Source: Anaerolineae bacterium | GTDB lineage: Bacteria > Chloroflexota > Anaerolineae > Promineifilales > Promineifilaceae | DNA: 64,000 bases | Direction of reading: 5' to 3' | Assembly (NCBI GenBank): GCA_023384355.1 | Contig: JAHDWL010000006.1 | Coordinates: forward strand, 21,514-85,513 | Part shown: positions 17,358-26,991 of the stretch, piece after piece | How the letters are laid out: each line of letters begins with the position of its first letter | Position numbering within the stretch: the stretch's first letter is position 1 | The notes under the pieces: generated by a model | Told to the model about the DNA's origin: nothing | Database searches by the model: none | What the model saw: the letters and a program-made list of their open reading frames with translations, nothing else | Made by a program: the position numbers and the translations under genes

Positions 17358-18629
17358 ATGAAAATCTTGATGGTCAACAGCTTCTTCTATATGCGTGGCG
17401 GCGGCGAGCGCTACACCTTCGACCTGACCGCCTTGCTGGAGTCCCATGGCCATCAGGTCATTCCATTCTCGATGAAGCATGCCCAAAACTTCCCGTCTGA
17501 ATATGACGATTACTTTGTCAGCGCTATCGACTTCCCGACGGAGATGGCGAAGCGCGACCCGAGGTCTATGGCTCGCGTCGTGGAACGCATTATGTACTCG
17601 CGCGAAGCCCGGGACAAGATGGAGCGCATCCTGGCAGACACCCAACCCGACCTGGTGCACGTCAACGGCTTCATCCATGAATTTTCGACTTCCATCCTGC
17701 CGCCGATGAAGGATGCCGGACTGCCTGTGACGCAGACGCTCCACGACTACAAGATCGTCTGCCCCAACACCACATTCGTATCCAACGATGAAGTGTGCGA
17801 ACGCTGCCTGGGACATCGCTACTACAACGTCGTGCTCCAACGCTGCAAGCGCGGCTCTCTGGCCGCCAGCCTGCTGGCCGGGGTGGAGATGTATTTCCAT
17901 GAGTTCCTGAACACTTACGAACCTAACATCGACGTCTTCCAGTCCCCCAGCGAATTCCTGCGGAGCAAAGTGATCGAGCATGGCGTGCGCAAGCCGGTTG
18001 TTGTCATCCCCCACTTCTTTGACCCCAACAACTTCCAGCCTTACTACGAACCGGAGAACTACATCGTCTATGTCGGTCGGTTGGTGAAGGTGAAGGGCAT
18101 CATGACGCTGCTGCGAGCCATGGAGAAGACACCGCAAACCCACCTCTACGTTGCCGGATCGGGTGAACTGGAACCGGAGATGCGTCAGTTCATCGCCGAC
18201 CGTGGTCTGAGTAATGTCACCCTGTTGGGCCACCTGAAGACTGACGAATTGCAATCTCTGGTGCAGCGCGCGCTGGCCAACATTTTGCCGTCGGAGTGGT
18301 ATGAGAACTATTCGGCCACGCTGCGCGAGTCATTGGCCTGCGGAACGCCTGTTATCGGCTCCAACATCGGTGGTATCCCGGAACAGGTTACCGATGGCTG
18401 GAACGGCTATTTATTCGAGCCTGGCAACGCCGAGGAACTGGCCGAGAAAATACAGCGACTTGTGGCCGACCCGGCCCTGGCCGTCGAGATGGGACGCCGC
18501 GGCCGTCGACAGGTTGAAATCGTCAACAGCCCGGAGACTCACTACCGGCAGGTAAATGAAGTATACGAAAACCTGTTGCGAGGTGAGCCGGTAAGCCAAC
18601 CCGCGCCGGCTGTCGTGCCCGCCCTCTAG
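17358..18629 (+). CDS. GT4 glycosyltransferase with cysteine cluster
   Basis: 423 residues with the GT-B fold. Donor-domain motifs are YIVYVGRLVKVKGIMTLLRA and ENYSATLRESLACGTPVIGS, which contains a perfect E-x7-E. The acceptor domain starts with ILMVNSFFYMRGGGERYTFD. Between the halves lies a four-cysteine segment (about residues 135-165: CPN, EVCERC, LQRCKRG) typical of a GT4 subgroup and possibly binding metal. The enzyme is expected to act at the cytoplasmic face on the lipid-linked repeat unit. Substrate is unknown. The gene is 28 bp after the short sulfotransferase. Confidence 0.88.
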   Translation: MKILMVNSFFYMRGGGERYTFDLTALLESHGHQVIPFSMKHAQNFPSEYDDYFVSAIDFPTEMAKRDPRSMARVVERIMYSREARDKMERILADTQPDLVHVNGFIHEFSTSILPPMKDAGLPVTQTLHDYKIVCPNTTFVSNDEVCERCLGHRYYNVVLQRCKRGSLAASLLAGVEMYFHEFLNTYEPNIDVFQSPSEFLRSKVIEHGVRKPVVVIPHFFDPNNFQPYYEPENYIVYVGRLVKVKGIMTLLRAMEKTPQTHLYVAGSGELEPEMRQFIADRGLSNVTLLGHLKTDELQSLVQRALANILPSEWYENYSATLRESLACGTPVIGSNIGGIPEQVTDGWNGYLFEPGNAEELAEKIQRLVADPALAVEMGRRGRRQVEIVNSPETHYRQVNEVYENLLRGEPVSQPAPAVVPAL

Positions 18630-18664
18630 TACTGGGGCAACGCCATTGCCACGAGAGACAAACC

Positions 18665-19834
18665 ATGCACAAGAAAAAGATCGCCTTCATCGGCATCAAG
18701 AGCCTGCCCGCCAAGGCGGGCGTCGACGCCGTCGTCGAGAAGATCGTCAACCGCTTCGATCGCGAACGCTTCGAGCCGATCGTCTATGTCAGCAAGGCCG
18801 AAGTGCCGCCGGAGGTAAACTATCCTGGCGTGCGTCTCGTCCGCATTACGACTCTGCCCGGCAAATATTTTCGGGCCACATCCCTGTTCCTTTTTGCGGC
18901 GCTCCATGCCCTCTTCCGGGGCGATTATGACCTGATCAACGTCCATAGCGTGGAGACATGCTTTGTTCTGCCCATTCTGCGGCTGCGTTATCGTGTCGTC
19001 AGCACGGCCCATGGCCTGTTGAGTCAAGAACCGGCTGAATTGAGCAAGTGGGGTTGGGCGCGGCCGTTGCTGCGCCTGACCGAAGTGCCTTTCATGTCCC
19101 TGTCGAACGCCCGCACCAGCGTCAGCAAGCCGGACAAAATTTATCTTGAATCGCGCTATAATAAGCCGGTCGAATATCTGCCCATCGGCATCGACGAGCT
19201 GAAGCCGGACGTTCAGCGAGCTCGCGATTTCCTCGCCGGGCACGGACTTGAACCGAACGGCTACATGATATTTACCGCCGGTCGTGTCGTGCCGCGCAAG
19301 GGTGCCCACTTCGTGCTGGAGGCGTTGCAGGGGATGGACGAAAACGAAAAGCTTTTGATCCTTGGCGACACAAGCCATGTGCCCGAATATACCCGGCAAC
19401 TGAACGAACTGGCAGATGAACGCACAGTCTTCGGCGGTTTCATCGCCGACAAGAGCCTGCTGTTTGGGCTGGTCTACTTGTCGAAATTGTTCGTCTTCCC
19501 CACGACCTATGAGGCTATGGCCGCCACATTGCTGGAAGTAGCCGCATTGCGCACGCCGCTCATCGCCAGCGATATTCCCGAAAATCGGGAGGTATTGCCT
19601 GATCAGGCCACGTTTTTCAAATCGGCTGATGTGGCCGACCTGCGCACCAAATTGCGTTGGGCGCTGGCCCACCCTGAGGAGCTAAAAGGGTTGACCGATC
19701 GCGCCTATCAGTGGGTTTCGGAGAATTATCGTTGGCCGGTTGTCATTGGCCGCTACGAGCAGCTCTACGATCAATGGACGGGTGGGGCCGACGGTCGGAC
19801 GGCTTTGCGCGGGACAGTTGCCGGCGGCGAGTAA
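18665..19834 (+). CDS. GT4 glycosyltransferase
   Basis: 389 residues. The N-terminal domain begins KIAFIGIKSLPAKAGVDAVV, a form seen in capsule GT4 enzymes. The C-terminal donor domain has YMIFTAGRVVPRKGAHFVLEA and FPTTYEAMAATLLEVAALR, with an intact E-x7-E (EAMAATLLE), and SDIPENREVL. No hydrophobic anchor is seen. It is expected to extend the undecaprenyl-linked oligosaccharide. The position just upstream of the Wzz/Wzc gene is typical of capsule operons. Confidence 0.88.
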   Translation: MHKKKIAFIGIKSLPAKAGVDAVVEKIVNRFDRERFEPIVYVSKAEVPPEVNYPGVRLVRITTLPGKYFRATSLFLFAALHALFRGDYDLINVHSVETCFVLPILRLRYRVVSTAHGLLSQEPAELSKWGWARPLLRLTEVPFMSLSNARTSVSKPDKIYLESRYNKPVEYLPIGIDELKPDVQRARDFLAGHGLEPNGYMIFTAGRVVPRKGAHFVLEALQGMDENEKLLILGDTSHVPEYTRQLNELADERTVFGGFIADKSLLFGLVYLSKLFVFPTTYEAMAATLLEVAALRTPLIASDIPENREVLPDQATFFKSADVADLRTKLRWALAHPEELKGLTDRAYQWVSENYRWPVVIGRYEQLYDQWTGGADGRTALRGTVAGGE

Positions 19835-19871
19835 CCACTGCGGCCCGCAAGATTAATCGTAACCATTGTTT

Positions 19872-19877
19872 GATAAT
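19872..19877 (+). promoter_or_regulatory. Possible -10 box (GATAAT) before the tyrosine kinase gene
   Basis: GATAAT preceded by TTGTTT lies 51 bp before the Wzc-like start, within a 93-bp intergenic gap. The upstream -35 region is poor. It may mark an internal promoter. Confidence 0.25.
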
Positions 19878-19927
19878 CTGGAACAGTTCACATCGGGTGG
19901 AAGTCCTTGGCAGGAGCATGAGAGAGC

Positions 19928-21448
19928 ATGGAGCTTAAATCTTATTTATCGATATTACGTCGCCGAAAATGGATTGTTATCCTGAGCGTTCTCCTGGGAA
20001 CGGCGATCGCGGCCGCGTTCACCTTCTTTTCTACTCCCCAATACGTCTCTTCGGCCACTGTGCGTGTGGCGACGATTGGCAGCGGCTCGATCACGTCCGC
20101 TCGTCCCGATATTTCCTATACTGAGCGACTCGTCAATACATATTCACGAATCATCACCGGCAACAACGTTCGCCGGCAGATAATGGGCGAGCTTGAGCTG
20201 GATGCTTTACCTAACATCTCTGTTCAATCTATTCCCGGCACGGAACTCATCCGTATTGTAGCCGAGGCCACCGATCCCGAGGACGCGCGCAACATAGCCA
20301 ACGCGGCCGCGCAGGTATTGATCGACCAGAACCGCGAATTTTACAGCGGCGGCGCGGGATTGACGCTTCAGGAGATTCTGGGCGAGCAATTGGCGCAGGC
20401 GGATCAGGCTCTTCAGGAAGCGCGCGAAAACTATGAGAATGCTCTCGAAGCCTCGCCTCAAAATGACACAGTGATTGCCGCCGCCCGCGAGGCCCTGGAT
20501 GTGCGCGACCGCACCTATACCTCGTTGCTGAGTCAATACGAGGCCGCCCGACTGGAAGAAACGGTGCGCGCCAACTCAATAACCGTCGTTGAAGAGGCGT
20601 TGGTGCCCAACCGGGCCGCAAAACCACGTCACCTGGTCAACCTGGCTCTCGGCTTTGCCATCGGACTGGTAACCGGCGTGGCCTTGGCCCTGCTGGCCGA
20701 AAACCTGGACACAACGCTCTACACGGCTGAACAGATTGAGAGCGCCACCCAAATGGAGACCGTTGGACAGATCCCGGCGGCGAAGGAAGACCTGACAATT
20801 GCTCGCCTGGGGGCCGGGCACTACCCGCAACTGGAGTCATTCCGGCGTTTGCGAACCAACATCCTGGCTACCAGCGACGGTGGCACCCAGGTGGCGCTGC
20901 TGACCAGCGCCAAGCGTGGTGAAGGCAAGTCGACCGTTGCTGCCAATTTGGCCGTGACGGTCGCTCAATCGGGACGTGAGGTCGTCGTGGTCGATTGTGA
21001 CCTGCGTCTGCCCACTGTGCACAAGCTGTTCGATCTGCCCAACAAGCGCGGCCTGACGAATGTCCTGGCCGGCGAAGTCCAGGTCGATGAGGCCATCCAG
21101 TACAGCGCTTTCCCGCGCGTACAGGTCGTCACAAGCGGCCCGCTGCCGCCGAACCCCACCGAACTGCTAGGTTCCCAGCGTATGCTGGACTTGATCGAGC
21201 AGCTTAAATCGCAGTTCGATTTCATCATTCTTGATACGCCGGCGCTTCTGTCGGTGGCCGACGCGGCCGTGCTGGCCCCTGCGGTTGACAACGTCATTCT
21301 GGTCGTAGCCCAATCACAAACGCGGCGTGGCGATGTACAGACGGTTCGCCGCCAGTTGTCCAGCGTGCGGGTAAAGTCGATGGAAGTCGTTATCAACCGC
21401 GCCGAAGCCAATGGCAGCTACGCCTACTACGAATCAGAGGCCCGATAA
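19928..21448 (+). CDS. Wzz/Wzc-type polysaccharide chain-length regulator and BY-kinase
   Basis: 506 residues. An N-terminal Wzz domain spans two membrane helices (about 15-35 and 237-260) enclosing an extracytoplasmic coiled-coil-rich part (about 135-215). A C-terminal bacterial tyrosine kinase follows: Walker A SAKRGEGKSTVAANLAV (about 327), Walker A' VVVDCDLRLP, Walker B FIILDTPALL (about 431). The C-terminus is short with only three Tyr (SYAYYES), so the autophosphorylated cluster is small. The fused form is the Gram-negative-like arrangement, also found in Chloroflexota. It controls length and export of the polymer in Wzx/Wzy systems. No outer-membrane Wza is seen in the window. Confidence 0.92.
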   Translation: MELKSYLSILRRRKWIVILSVLLGTAIAAAFTFFSTPQYVSSATVRVATIGSGSITSARPDISYTERLVNTYSRIITGNNVRRQIMGELELDALPNISVQSIPGTELIRIVAEATDPEDARNIANAAAQVLIDQNREFYSGGAGLTLQEILGEQLAQADQALQEARENYENALEASPQNDTVIAAAREALDVRDRTYTSLLSQYEAARLEETVRANSITVVEEALVPNRAAKPRHLVNLALGFAIGLVTGVALALLAENLDTTLYTAEQIESATQMETVGQIPAAKEDLTIARLGAGHYPQLESFRRLRTNILATSDGGTQVALLTSAKRGEGKSTVAANLAVTVAQSGREVVVVDCDLRLPTVHKLFDLPNKRGLTNVLAGEVQVDEAIQYSAFPRVQVVTSGPLPPNPTELLGSQRMLDLIEQLKSQFDFIILDTPALLSVADAAVLAPAVDNVILVVAQSQTRRGDVQTVRRQLSSVRVKSMEVVINRAEANGSYAYYESEAR

Positions 21449-21463
21449 CAGGCGATACCAATC

Positions 21464-22321
21464 ATGCGCGTTGATTTCATGATGATCGGTGCCCAAAAAG
21501 CGGGCACAACCAGCCTGGCGGCGCAATTGGCCGCCCACCCGCAAATCTGCTTTTGCCGGGAAAAAGAGCCGGGCTACTTCCACAAGACGGCCGACTGGCG
21601 CGCCGGGTTGGATAAATATCACAGCCTCTATGACCCGCGCCCCGGCCAGATATGCGGCGAAGGCTCGACGTTCTACACCTTTTTCCCCGAGTTTCGGGAG
21701 ACACACACCCGCCTGTACGATTACAACCCTGAGCTAAAGTTCATCTATATCATGCGCCAACCGGTGGAGCGAGTCATCTCCCACTACACCCACAACCGGG
21801 TACGCGAGATCGACATGCGACCGCCGGAAGACGCCGTCTTTACTGATGCAGCCTATGTAGACCGCAGCCGCTACGGCGTCCAGCTTCGACCCTACCTGGA
21901 GCTGTTCGGGCCGGAAAACGTGCTGTTGCTAATCTTCGAAGAGTACACCGCTGACCAGATTGGCACGCTCGGCCGCATCGCTGAATTTCTGGACATCGAC
22001 GCCGCGCCTTTCATCACAACCGATACCACACCCTTGCACCAGTCGGTTGGCCAGCCCTTCCTGCGCTCCGAAGCGCTGCGCAACTTCACCAAGACCGGCA
22101 CTTTTCAAAAAGTGCGCAACGTCGTGCCTGCCGCCATCCGCCAGCCCATTCGTCACCGCTTGTTGTCGAACAAGATCGACGAGAAGCCCCATTTTTCACC
22201 CGAGATGAAGATGGCGCTCTGGCGTATGTTGGAAGACGATGTGAACACCATCGAGGGTTTATTGGGACGCGGCCTGAACGTCTGGCGACGTGGTTATACC
22301 GACGAGGCCTGGACCGACTAG
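21464..22321 (+). CDS. Sulfotransferase (PAPS-dependent, NDST-like)
   Basis: 285 residues. The PAPS 5'-loop is GAQKAGTTSL (K12 to L18), and the 3'-phosphate motif is IMRQPVERVISHYTHN (about residue 97 on) with Arg and Ser in place. The body matches the heparan-sulfate-type Sulfotransfer_1 group (KEPGYFHKTADW; EGSTFYTFFPE; YGVQLRPYLELFGPENVLLL). It likely sulfates a sugar residue of the locus polymer. It begins 15 bp after the tyrosine kinase gene and opens a run of three consecutive sulfotransferase genes from different sequence groups. It resembles the protein at 2623 most. Confidence 0.9.
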   Translation: MRVDFMMIGAQKAGTTSLAAQLAAHPQICFCREKEPGYFHKTADWRAGLDKYHSLYDPRPGQICGEGSTFYTFFPEFRETHTRLYDYNPELKFIYIMRQPVERVISHYTHNRVREIDMRPPEDAVFTDAAYVDRSRYGVQLRPYLELFGPENVLLLIFEEYTADQIGTLGRIAEFLDIDAAPFITTDTTPLHQSVGQPFLRSEALRNFTKTGTFQKVRNVVPAAIRQPIRHRLLSNKIDEKPHFSPEMKMALWRMLEDDVNTIEGLLGRGLNVWRRGYTDEAWTD

Positions 22322-22336
22322 ACGACGGCGGACACT

Positions 22337-23263
22337 ATGCCATATCAGTTCAAGTCAGTGGATCTGAATCTCCGCAACGTCTCATTTGCCGGCTTCCGCG
22401 GCTACAAGGCAGCGTTGCACCGGTTGGGTATCCCCCGCTACGACGGCGACCGCAAGGTAGTGCTCATCCTTGGTATTCAGCGGTCGGGCACAAGCCTGAT
22501 GTACTGGGTGTTCGAGCGCGATTTGGGCGTCAGGGTCTACCGCGAAGCCAGTGAACTATCGTCGCTCGACCATGTGGAGCACATCCGCCTGAATCCGTTA
22601 CCCGATGTGCGGCAGCAGATTGAGCGCCATCGGTTGCCGCTGGTGGTGCTGAAGCCGCTGGTCGAGTCGCAGCGGGCGCACGAACTCATGACTGCTTTTC
22701 CTGGCTCAAAGGTGTTGTGGGCCTATCGCCACTATCAGGATGTGGCTGCCTCGAATCTGAAAGCGTTTGGGCCAGAGAATGGCAAGAGCGATCTGCAACC
22801 GCTCCTGCGCGACGATCCGACAAATTGGCGCTCACAGAACAGTTCGGCCGAGACTCGCGAGACAATTCGCCGTTTTTACACCGTCGATATGAATCCATAC
22901 GACGCGGCAGCGCTCTTCTGGTGGGCACGCATGCAGCTCTATTTCGAGCAACGTCTGGACCAGAACCCCGACGTGCTCTTGAGTCGCTATGAAGATTTGG
23001 TCACCGACCCGGCCCGCACGATGCGCCGTACCTATGCCTTTCTGGGGCGTCCCTATCCCGGCGACCATATCGTCCAGGACGTGAACCCCCAATCAGTGGG
23101 CAAGGGGCGGATGACGAAACTCAGCCCGGCCGTCGATGAGCTGTGCGCGAGCATGCTGACCCGGCTTGATCGACTGAACCTGGCAGCGGTAACCACGCTC
23201 GACGCGCAAATTGCCGCGGCAACCGGAACTCTCCCGGCCGAGGAGGGGATCTATGCCCGCTAA
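22337..23263 (+). CDS. Sulfotransferase family protein
   Basis: 308 residues. The PAPS loop is LILGIQRSGTSLMYWVF (about residues 43-59). The 3'-phosphate region is VLWAYRHYQDVAASNLKAF, with Arg retained but the usual D/H-P replaced by HY. LSRYEDLVTDPARTMRRTYAFLG is the typical C-terminal sulfotransferase helix. It differs clearly from the flanking sulfotransferases, which suggests a distinct position or acceptor on the glycan. Its end overlaps the next sulfotransferase start by 11 bp, so the pair is translationally coupled. Cytoplasmic, with no signal peptide. Confidence 0.82.
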   Translation: MPYQFKSVDLNLRNVSFAGFRGYKAALHRLGIPRYDGDRKVVLILGIQRSGTSLMYWVFERDLGVRVYREASELSSLDHVEHIRLNPLPDVRQQIERHRLPLVVLKPLVESQRAHELMTAFPGSKVLWAYRHYQDVAASNLKAFGPENGKSDLQPLLRDDPTNWRSQNSSAETRETIRRFYTVDMNPYDAAALFWWARMQLYFEQRLDQNPDVLLSRYEDLVTDPARTMRRTYAFLGRPYPGDHIVQDVNPQSVGKGRMTKLSPAVDELCASMLTRLDRLNLAAVTTLDAQIAAATGTLPAEEGIYAR

Positions 23264-24359
23264 ACCTGTCGGCCCCATCTTTATCGTCGGTTATATTCAC
23301 ACCGGCACCAGCCTGCTCAAGACGATCCTGAAGCGTAACCCGGCCGTTTGGGCCGTCACGGGTGAGACCCATTTTTTCCAGGACCTGGGCAAGATCAAAA
23401 CCCAGTTTCCCGACCTTGGCGATCCGGCTGTTCGTCGCGACTACCTTCTCTTCCTGATCAAGCTGGCCTATCTGGGCAACAAGCGCGCCATGTGGCGACG
23501 CGACGAATGGACGCTGGCCGATTTTGGGCTGACCGATGCCCACCTGGATACGATTCTGGCGGCCGCGGCCGATATAAACACATATGAGGGCCTCTTTGCC
23601 CGCGTCAACGACCAGTTGACCGGTTTCGCCGGCAAGGATGTGTGGGTAGAGAAGACACCGGAACACGTCTATTACCTGAACCAGTTGCTGCGCCATATCC
23701 CCGAAGCGCGGGTTGTTGAGCTGGTGCGCGACCCGCGAGCCACGCTAGCCTCGCGTAAGCTGCGCCAGACCGGCGACGAATGGCTCGATGCCAAGGAGGC
23801 CAAGGAATCGCTCGAGGTCGATCGCCAGACCAATTACGATCCGCTGCTCGACTCACTCATGTGGAAAGAAGCGGTCAGTGCAGCCCGCGAAACACGCCGC
23901 ACCAAACCCCACAACATCATCACTGTACGCTATGAAGATCTGGTGGGACGACCGAACGAGACGTTGCAACGCATCTGTACCTTCACGGGGCTGGCCTATA
24001 CCGGTGACATGCTGGAGGTCGGCTGGGTCAATTCGGCCACACAACTGAAAGACGGTGGCGCGCCCACCCAACCGCGGACAGGTGTCTCCACCGCCGCGGT
24101 CGAGAAGTGGCGCAAGTCGCTGAACGACGACGAGATTTACTTATGCCAGAAGACATTGCGCGCTGAAATGCGCGAGCTGGGCTATGAACCAATTGCCACC
24201 GGATTCGGGGCAAAAGCCAAGGCCCCGCTGCTGCTGGGCGCAACGGCCGTTAACCTGTCCCGCCGGCTGGCCGGCGACCGGCGATCGCCCGAGCGCGCCC
24301 GCGACGCCTTCGGCCGCATCCAGCGCCGCTTGCTGAAGAACCTGGGCATCCAGCGCTGA
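23253..24359 (+). CDS. Sulfotransferase family protein
   Basis: 368 residues. The PAPS loop is IVGYIHTGTSLLKTIL (residues 11-26), with His-Thr before GTS instead of the usual Lys/Arg-x pair. The 3'-phosphate motif VVELVRDPRATLASRKL is complete. TVRYEDLVGRPNETLQRICTF is the conserved late segment. ATG 23253 was chosen because AGGAGGGG lies just upstream. The C-terminal 40 residues are basic and rich in Arg, and lie beyond the catalytic fold. It is the third in a row of sulfotransferase genes and is coupled to the one before it. Confidence 0.82.
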   Translation: MPAKPVGPIFIVGYIHTGTSLLKTILKRNPAVWAVTGETHFFQDLGKIKTQFPDLGDPAVRRDYLLFLIKLAYLGNKRAMWRRDEWTLADFGLTDAHLDTILAAAADINTYEGLFARVNDQLTGFAGKDVWVEKTPEHVYYLNQLLRHIPEARVVELVRDPRATLASRKLRQTGDEWLDAKEAKESLEVDRQTNYDPLLDSLMWKEAVSAARETRRTKPHNIITVRYEDLVGRPNETLQRICTFTGLAYTGDMLEVGWVNSATQLKDGGAPTQPRTGVSTAAVEKWRKSLNDDEIYLCQKTLRAEMRELGYEPIATGFGAKAKAPLLLGATAVNLSRRLAGDRRSPERARDAFGRIQRRLLKNLGIQR

Positions 24360-24380
24360 ACGACTTGCCTGACTAAACCC

Positions 24381-25256
24381 ATGACCACAACAGTTCCTCG
24401 TGTCACGATTGGTTTGCCGATCTACAACGGCCAGAACTATCTGGCCCAAACGATGGATTCCATCCTGGCGCAAACCTATCGTGATTTCGAAATCATAATC
24501 TCCGACAACGCCTCGACCGATCAGACCGAGTCCATCTGCCGTGAGTACGCGGCCCGCGACGAGAGGGTGCATTACTATCGTAATGAAACCAACATTGGCG
24601 CTTCGGCCAACTACAACCGCGTCTTCGAACTGGGGCAGGGGGCCTATTTCAAGTGGGCGGCCCATGATGACTTGCTGGCTCCCACCTACCTTGAGCGCTG
24701 TGTCGAAGTGCTGGATCGCTATCCGGATGTTGTGCTGGCCTACACCCAGGCCAAAGCGATTGACGACAAGGGTAATATCGTCAAGATTTATCCGGGCAAG
24801 CATCATTTCGCTTCACCCATGCCCCGCGAGCGCTTCTATGAGTTCGTGCTCGATCCGCACCCGGTCGTGGCCGTTTTTGGTCTGATGCGCCGCGAGGTGC
24901 TCGGCCGCACCCGACTTATCGGCAAATATTCCGGATCGGATCGACCGCTGCTGAGCGAGTTGAGTCTGCTCGGAAAGTTCTACGAAGTGCCTGAACACCT
25001 GTTTTTCTACCGTTTCCACGAGGAACAGTCGTGGGGCGGCAATAAGTCATCCCAGGCCCAGCAGGCCTGGTATGATCCGCTCCGCGCGGGCAAAATAACC
25101 TTCCCCCAATGGCGTCTGTTGCGCGAGCACCTTCGCTCTATCGAACGGTCGCCGGTCGGGATCAAGGATCGCGTTTCCTGCTACCTCTACATGGGGTACT
25201 GGATGGCGAAAAACAGACGACGGCTGGGCAGGAATCTGCTATTGCGGGATGCCTAG
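24381..25256 (+). CDS. GT2 glycosyltransferase
   Basis: 291 residues with the GT-A fold. Motifs are VTIGLPIYNGQNYLAQTMDS, FEIIISDNASTDQT (UDP-sugar binding) and FKWAAHDDLLAPTYLERC, in which HDD occupies the DxD metal site. The late segment FFYRFHEEQSW is a feature of this subgroup. It is an inverting transferase that would add one sugar to the repeat unit. It closes the block before a probable internal promoter and the heptose genes. Substrate unknown. Confidence 0.87.
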   Translation: MTTTVPRVTIGLPIYNGQNYLAQTMDSILAQTYRDFEIIISDNASTDQTESICREYAARDERVHYYRNETNIGASANYNRVFELGQGAYFKWAAHDDLLAPTYLERCVEVLDRYPDVVLAYTQAKAIDDKGNIVKIYPGKHHFASPMPRERFYEFVLDPHPVVAVFGLMRREVLGRTRLIGKYSGSDRPLLSELSLLGKFYEVPEHLFFYRFHEEQSWGGNKSSQAQQAWYDPLRAGKITFPQWRLLREHLRSIERSPVGIKDRVSCYLYMGYWMAKNRRRLGRNLLLRDA

Positions 25257-25265
25257 ATTCCGCCC

Positions 25266-25271
25266 TATAAT
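25266..25271 (+). promoter_or_regulatory. Candidate -10 box (TATAAT) before hddA
   Basis: A perfect TATAAT lies 55 bp before the hddA ATG, just after the GT2 stop. A TTG-starting hexamer is 18 bp upstream. It predicts that the heptose block can be transcribed separately. Confidence 0.5.
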
Positions 25272-25325
25272 GCCGGCCGCGTTTAGCGGTCCCGGTCGAT
25301 ACAGATCACATCAGGAGTCAATTCT

Positions 25326-26306
25326 ATGATCATTGTGCAAGCCCCTCTCCGAACGAGCCTGTTTGGCGGCGGGACTGATTTTCCGGGATATTACCTGGAG
25401 CATGGCGGGTGCGTCCTGACCTCAGCCATTGACAAGTACATCTTCGTCACCATTAAACAGCGCTTCGACAACAAGCTGCGCGTCGGCTATACCCACACCG
25501 AGCTGGTGGATTCGGTAGACGAGATTCGCCACGATCTAATCCGCGAAGCTTTCCGTCTCACGGGCATCGATCATGGTGTCGAGATCACGACCATGGGCGA
25601 CATTCCGTCCGAAGGTTCCGGCCTGGGGTCGTCCAGCACTGTCACCGTTGGAGCGCTGCATGCCATGTACGCCCTGAAACGGGAATTGATCATGGCCGAG
25701 CAATTGGCGAAAGAGGCCTGCCAAATCGAGATCGACGTCCTCGGCAAACCCATCGGCATCCAGGATCAATACATCGCCGCCTATGGTGGATTGCGATTCA
25801 TGGAGTTTCAACCCGGCACCGGCGAGGTTTGTACTACGCGCATCCATCTGGACCCGGCAACCAAACGGCAACTGAATCATAACCTGTTGTTGTTCTATAC
25901 CGGCGTCACCCGCAAGGCGGACTCCATTCTCTCTGAACAGAGGGAAAACATCCGCTCGCGCGAGTCTGTGCTCGAAGAGATGAAACACATCGCCCACACG
26001 GCTTGCGACAAGTTGCAGCAGGGCGATGTAAATGCAATCGGCGACTTGCTCCACGATAGCTGGATGCTCAAGAAGCAGCTGGCCAGCAAGATCAGCAACA
26101 GCGAAGTCGACGATCTGTACGAGATCGCTCGCAAGGCCGGGGCCACCGGCGGCAAGATCGCCGGGGCCGGCGGCGGCGGTTTTCTGTTGCTCTATTGCCC
26201 GCCGGGTCATCAGGAACATTTACGCGGTCAGCTGCACATGCTCCAGGAGCTTCCATTTAATCTGGGGCAGGATGGCAGCAAAGTAATATTCGATTACCAG
26301 AGATAG
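25326..26306 (+). CDS. hddA: D-glycero-alpha-D-manno-heptose 7-phosphate kinase (HddA)
   Basis: 326 residues of the GHMP kinase family. It phosphorylates C1 of heptose 7-phosphate in the alpha branch that leads to GDP-heptose. The opening [20 protein letters not shown] is the HddA signature. The ATP loop is [20 protein letters not shown] (about residues 94-110), and the C-terminal glycine motif is [19 protein letters not shown] lies 8 bp before the start. The next genes, gmhA and gmhB, encode the preceding and following steps, which makes this assignment strong. GDP-heptose is used in S-layer glycans and capsules. Confidence 0.92.
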   Translation: MIIVQAPLRTSLFGGGTDFPGYYLEHGGCVLTSAIDKYIFVTIKQRFDNKLRVGYTHTELVDSVDEIRHDLIREAFRLTGIDHGVEITTMGDIPSEGSGLGSSSTVTVGALHAMYALKRELIMAEQLAKEACQIEIDVLGKPIGIQDQYIAAYGGLRFMEFQPGTGEVCTTRIHLDPATKRQLNHNLLLFYTGVTRKADSILSEQRENIRSRESVLEEMKHIAHTACDKLQQGDVNAIGDLLHDSWMLKKQLASKISNSEVDDLYEIARKAGATGGKIAGAGGGGFLLLYCPPGHQEHLRGQLHMLQELPFNLGQDGSKVIFDYQR

Positions 26307-26318
26307 AGGATTCACACC

Positions 26319-26906
26319 ATGTACCAGGCAATTGAAATAGACAAGATGGCGAGAGTCGAGTGGTATTTCGACGAGATGAAGGCAGTGCTGGACCGCGTTG
26401 ATCGCGGCCCAATTGATGAAGCCATTGACGCGCTTCATCAGGCTCGCATCGATGGAAAACAGGTATTCATTATGGGCAACGGCGGCAGCGCCTCGACGGC
26501 TACCCACATGGTCTGCGACCTGGCCAAGAACACGCGCCAGCCCGATTGGCCCCATTACAAGGTGATCGGCCTGGCCGATAATATGGCCATTTTCTCCGCC
26601 TACGGCAACGATGACGGCTACGACAACGTCTTTCGCCTGCAATTGGCAAACCTGCTGAACCCCGGCGACGTGGTTGTGGCCATTTCTACCAGCGGTAACT
26701 CGCCCAACGTGGTGCGGGCTGTCGACCTGGCCAACGAGCGCGGCGCAACGGTCATCGGTATGACCGGTTTCGGCGCGGGCAAGCTGGGGCCAATGGTAGA
26801 TATCCATTTGCACGTGCCGAGCGATTGCATCGAGATCGTTGAAGACATCCATCTCATGCTGGAGCACATGATCACCAAAGTCCTGCGCGAGATGACCCGA
26901 AGCTAA
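26319..26906 (+). CDS. gmhA: Sedoheptulose 7-phosphate isomerase (GmhA-type SIS protein)
   Basis: 195 residues, a single SIS domain. It converts sedoheptulose 7-phosphate to D-glycero-D-manno-heptose 7-phosphate, the first step toward GDP-heptose. Phosphosugar motifs are FIMGNGGSASTATHMVCDLA (about residue 50 on) and VVAISTSGNSPNVVRAVDLA (about 120 on), and the C-terminal IVEDIHLMLEHMI helix is conserved in GmhA. An AGAGGA ribosome site lies close to the ATG. It is 12 bp after hddA and in the same operon. Confidence 0.92.
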   Translation: MYQAIEIDKMARVEWYFDEMKAVLDRVDRGPIDEAIDALHQARIDGKQVFIMGNGGSASTATHMVCDLAKNTRQPDWPHYKVIGLADNMAIFSAYGNDDGYDNVFRLQLANLLNPGDVVVAISTSGNSPNVVRAVDLANERGATVIGMTGFGAGKLGPMVDIHLHVPSDCIEIVEDIHLMLEHMITKVLREMTRS

Positions 26907-26922
26907 CCCCTGAACCTGACGG

Positions 26923-26971
26923 ATGGGCGACCTTGGAGCTTCTGCCCATGAAGCCATGGATGGTCGCCCAT
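26923..26971. repeat. Perfect 10-bp inverted repeat before gmhB
   Basis: ATGGGCGACC (26923-26932) is exactly complementary to GGTCGCCCAT (26962-26971), with a 29-nt spacer. It sits between gmhA and the gmhB start at 26992. It could slow or attenuate read-through or control gmhB translation. There is no T-tract. Confidence 0.55.
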
Positions 26972-26991
26972 GTGTCGGATTTGGCAAGCTC

